A stretch of DNA of 5,332 nucleotides. Source: Bacteroidales bacterium (GTDB lineage Bacteria > Bacteroidota > Bacteroidia > Bacteroidales > ML635J-15). The notes under the pieces were generated by a model. That model was given only the letters and a program-made list of their open reading frames with translations, ran no database searches and was not told where the DNA came from. Below, piece after piece: positions 5,221 through 5,332 of this stretch. Position numbers and translations under genes: made by a program. The DNA lies in NCBI GenBank assembly GCA_017997855.1, contig JAGOEF010000141.1, forward strand, positions 1 through 5,332, written 5' to 3'. The stretch's first letter is position 1. Every line of letters starts with the position of its first letter.

Positions 5221-5332
5221 ATCAATAAATCTTCAATCTAAAATCTAAAATCTCAAATCATCAAATCTTCATCAACCCATTTTCCTTTTTCACATCAACC
5301 GTTCTCCTCACACAATTTCCCCTCTCGAGAGG
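5221..5332. repeat. Composite intergenic repeat, copy 2, running to the window edge
   Basis: The 112-bp block repeats copy 1 in the same orientation. It has ATCAATAAATCT, then heptads (AAATCTT, CAATCTA, AAATCTA, AAATCTC, AAATCAT, and AAATCTT after one base), then the CATCAACCC segment, TCACATCAACCGTTCTCC, and CCCCTCTCGAGAGG at 5319-5332. The last two G of the palindrome core are missing only because the window stops there. It has one heptad fewer than copy 1, the pattern expected from replication slippage. Confidence 0.88.

Noticed and set aside
4982..5332. CRISPR array
   Set aside because: The 7-bp units are contiguous without unique spacers of constant length, the long repeat occurs only twice, and no cas gene is present.

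Overview
The window looks like a chromosomal segment of a Bacteroidota (Bacteroidetes) bacterium, probably from a Bacteroidales/Marinilabiliales-like or related group. This rests on a TonB-dependent receptor of the type with an N-terminal carboxypeptidase-regulatory-like domain, start codons without clear Shine-Dalgarno sequences, candidate TAnnTTTG promoter elements, and AT-rich 7-bp intergenic repeats. The genus cannot be fixed from the sequence.

Layout. Positions 1-190 hold no credible gene: there is a strong inverted repeat at the left edge (1-46), a small hairpin (60-81) and a candidate promoter element (168-175). A highly conserved thiamin pyrophosphate (TPP, THI-box) riboswitch aptamer lies at about 191-265. 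It is followed by a leader of about 75 nt and then an 802-residue TonB-dependent outer-membrane receptor on the + strand (343-2751). The riboswitch makes thiamin, or a thiamin precursor or phosphate, the most likely substrate. A 35-bp gap follows, and then two genes on the - strand converge on the receptor: a membrane-anchored family 2 glycosyltransferase (translated from about 4928 down to 3819) and, 3 nt downstream of it, a low-specificity L-threonine aldolase (ltaE, 3815 down to 2787). The 3-nt spacing makes those two a probable operon.

The right end (about 4980-5332) is non-coding and repetitive. It has 7-bp AAATCTA-type tandem arrays and a composite block of about 112-120 bp present twice (5021-5140 and 5221-5332). 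The block consists of the heptad array, a pyrimidine-rich segment and a perfect CCCCTCTCGAGAGGGG palindrome. The second copy runs to the last base of the window.

How the genes work together: the receptor is under its own thiamin-responsive control and would bring substrate into the periplasm. No inner-membrane thiamin permease (PnuT-type), thiamin pyrophosphokinase or thi biosynthesis gene is present, so those functions must lie elsewhere. The glycosyltransferase and threonine aldolase appear unrelated to thiamin and to each other in function. I do not see a novel defence, mobile or biosynthetic system. The parts most worth a second look are the unusual closing stem of the riboswitch and the composite repeat at the right end.
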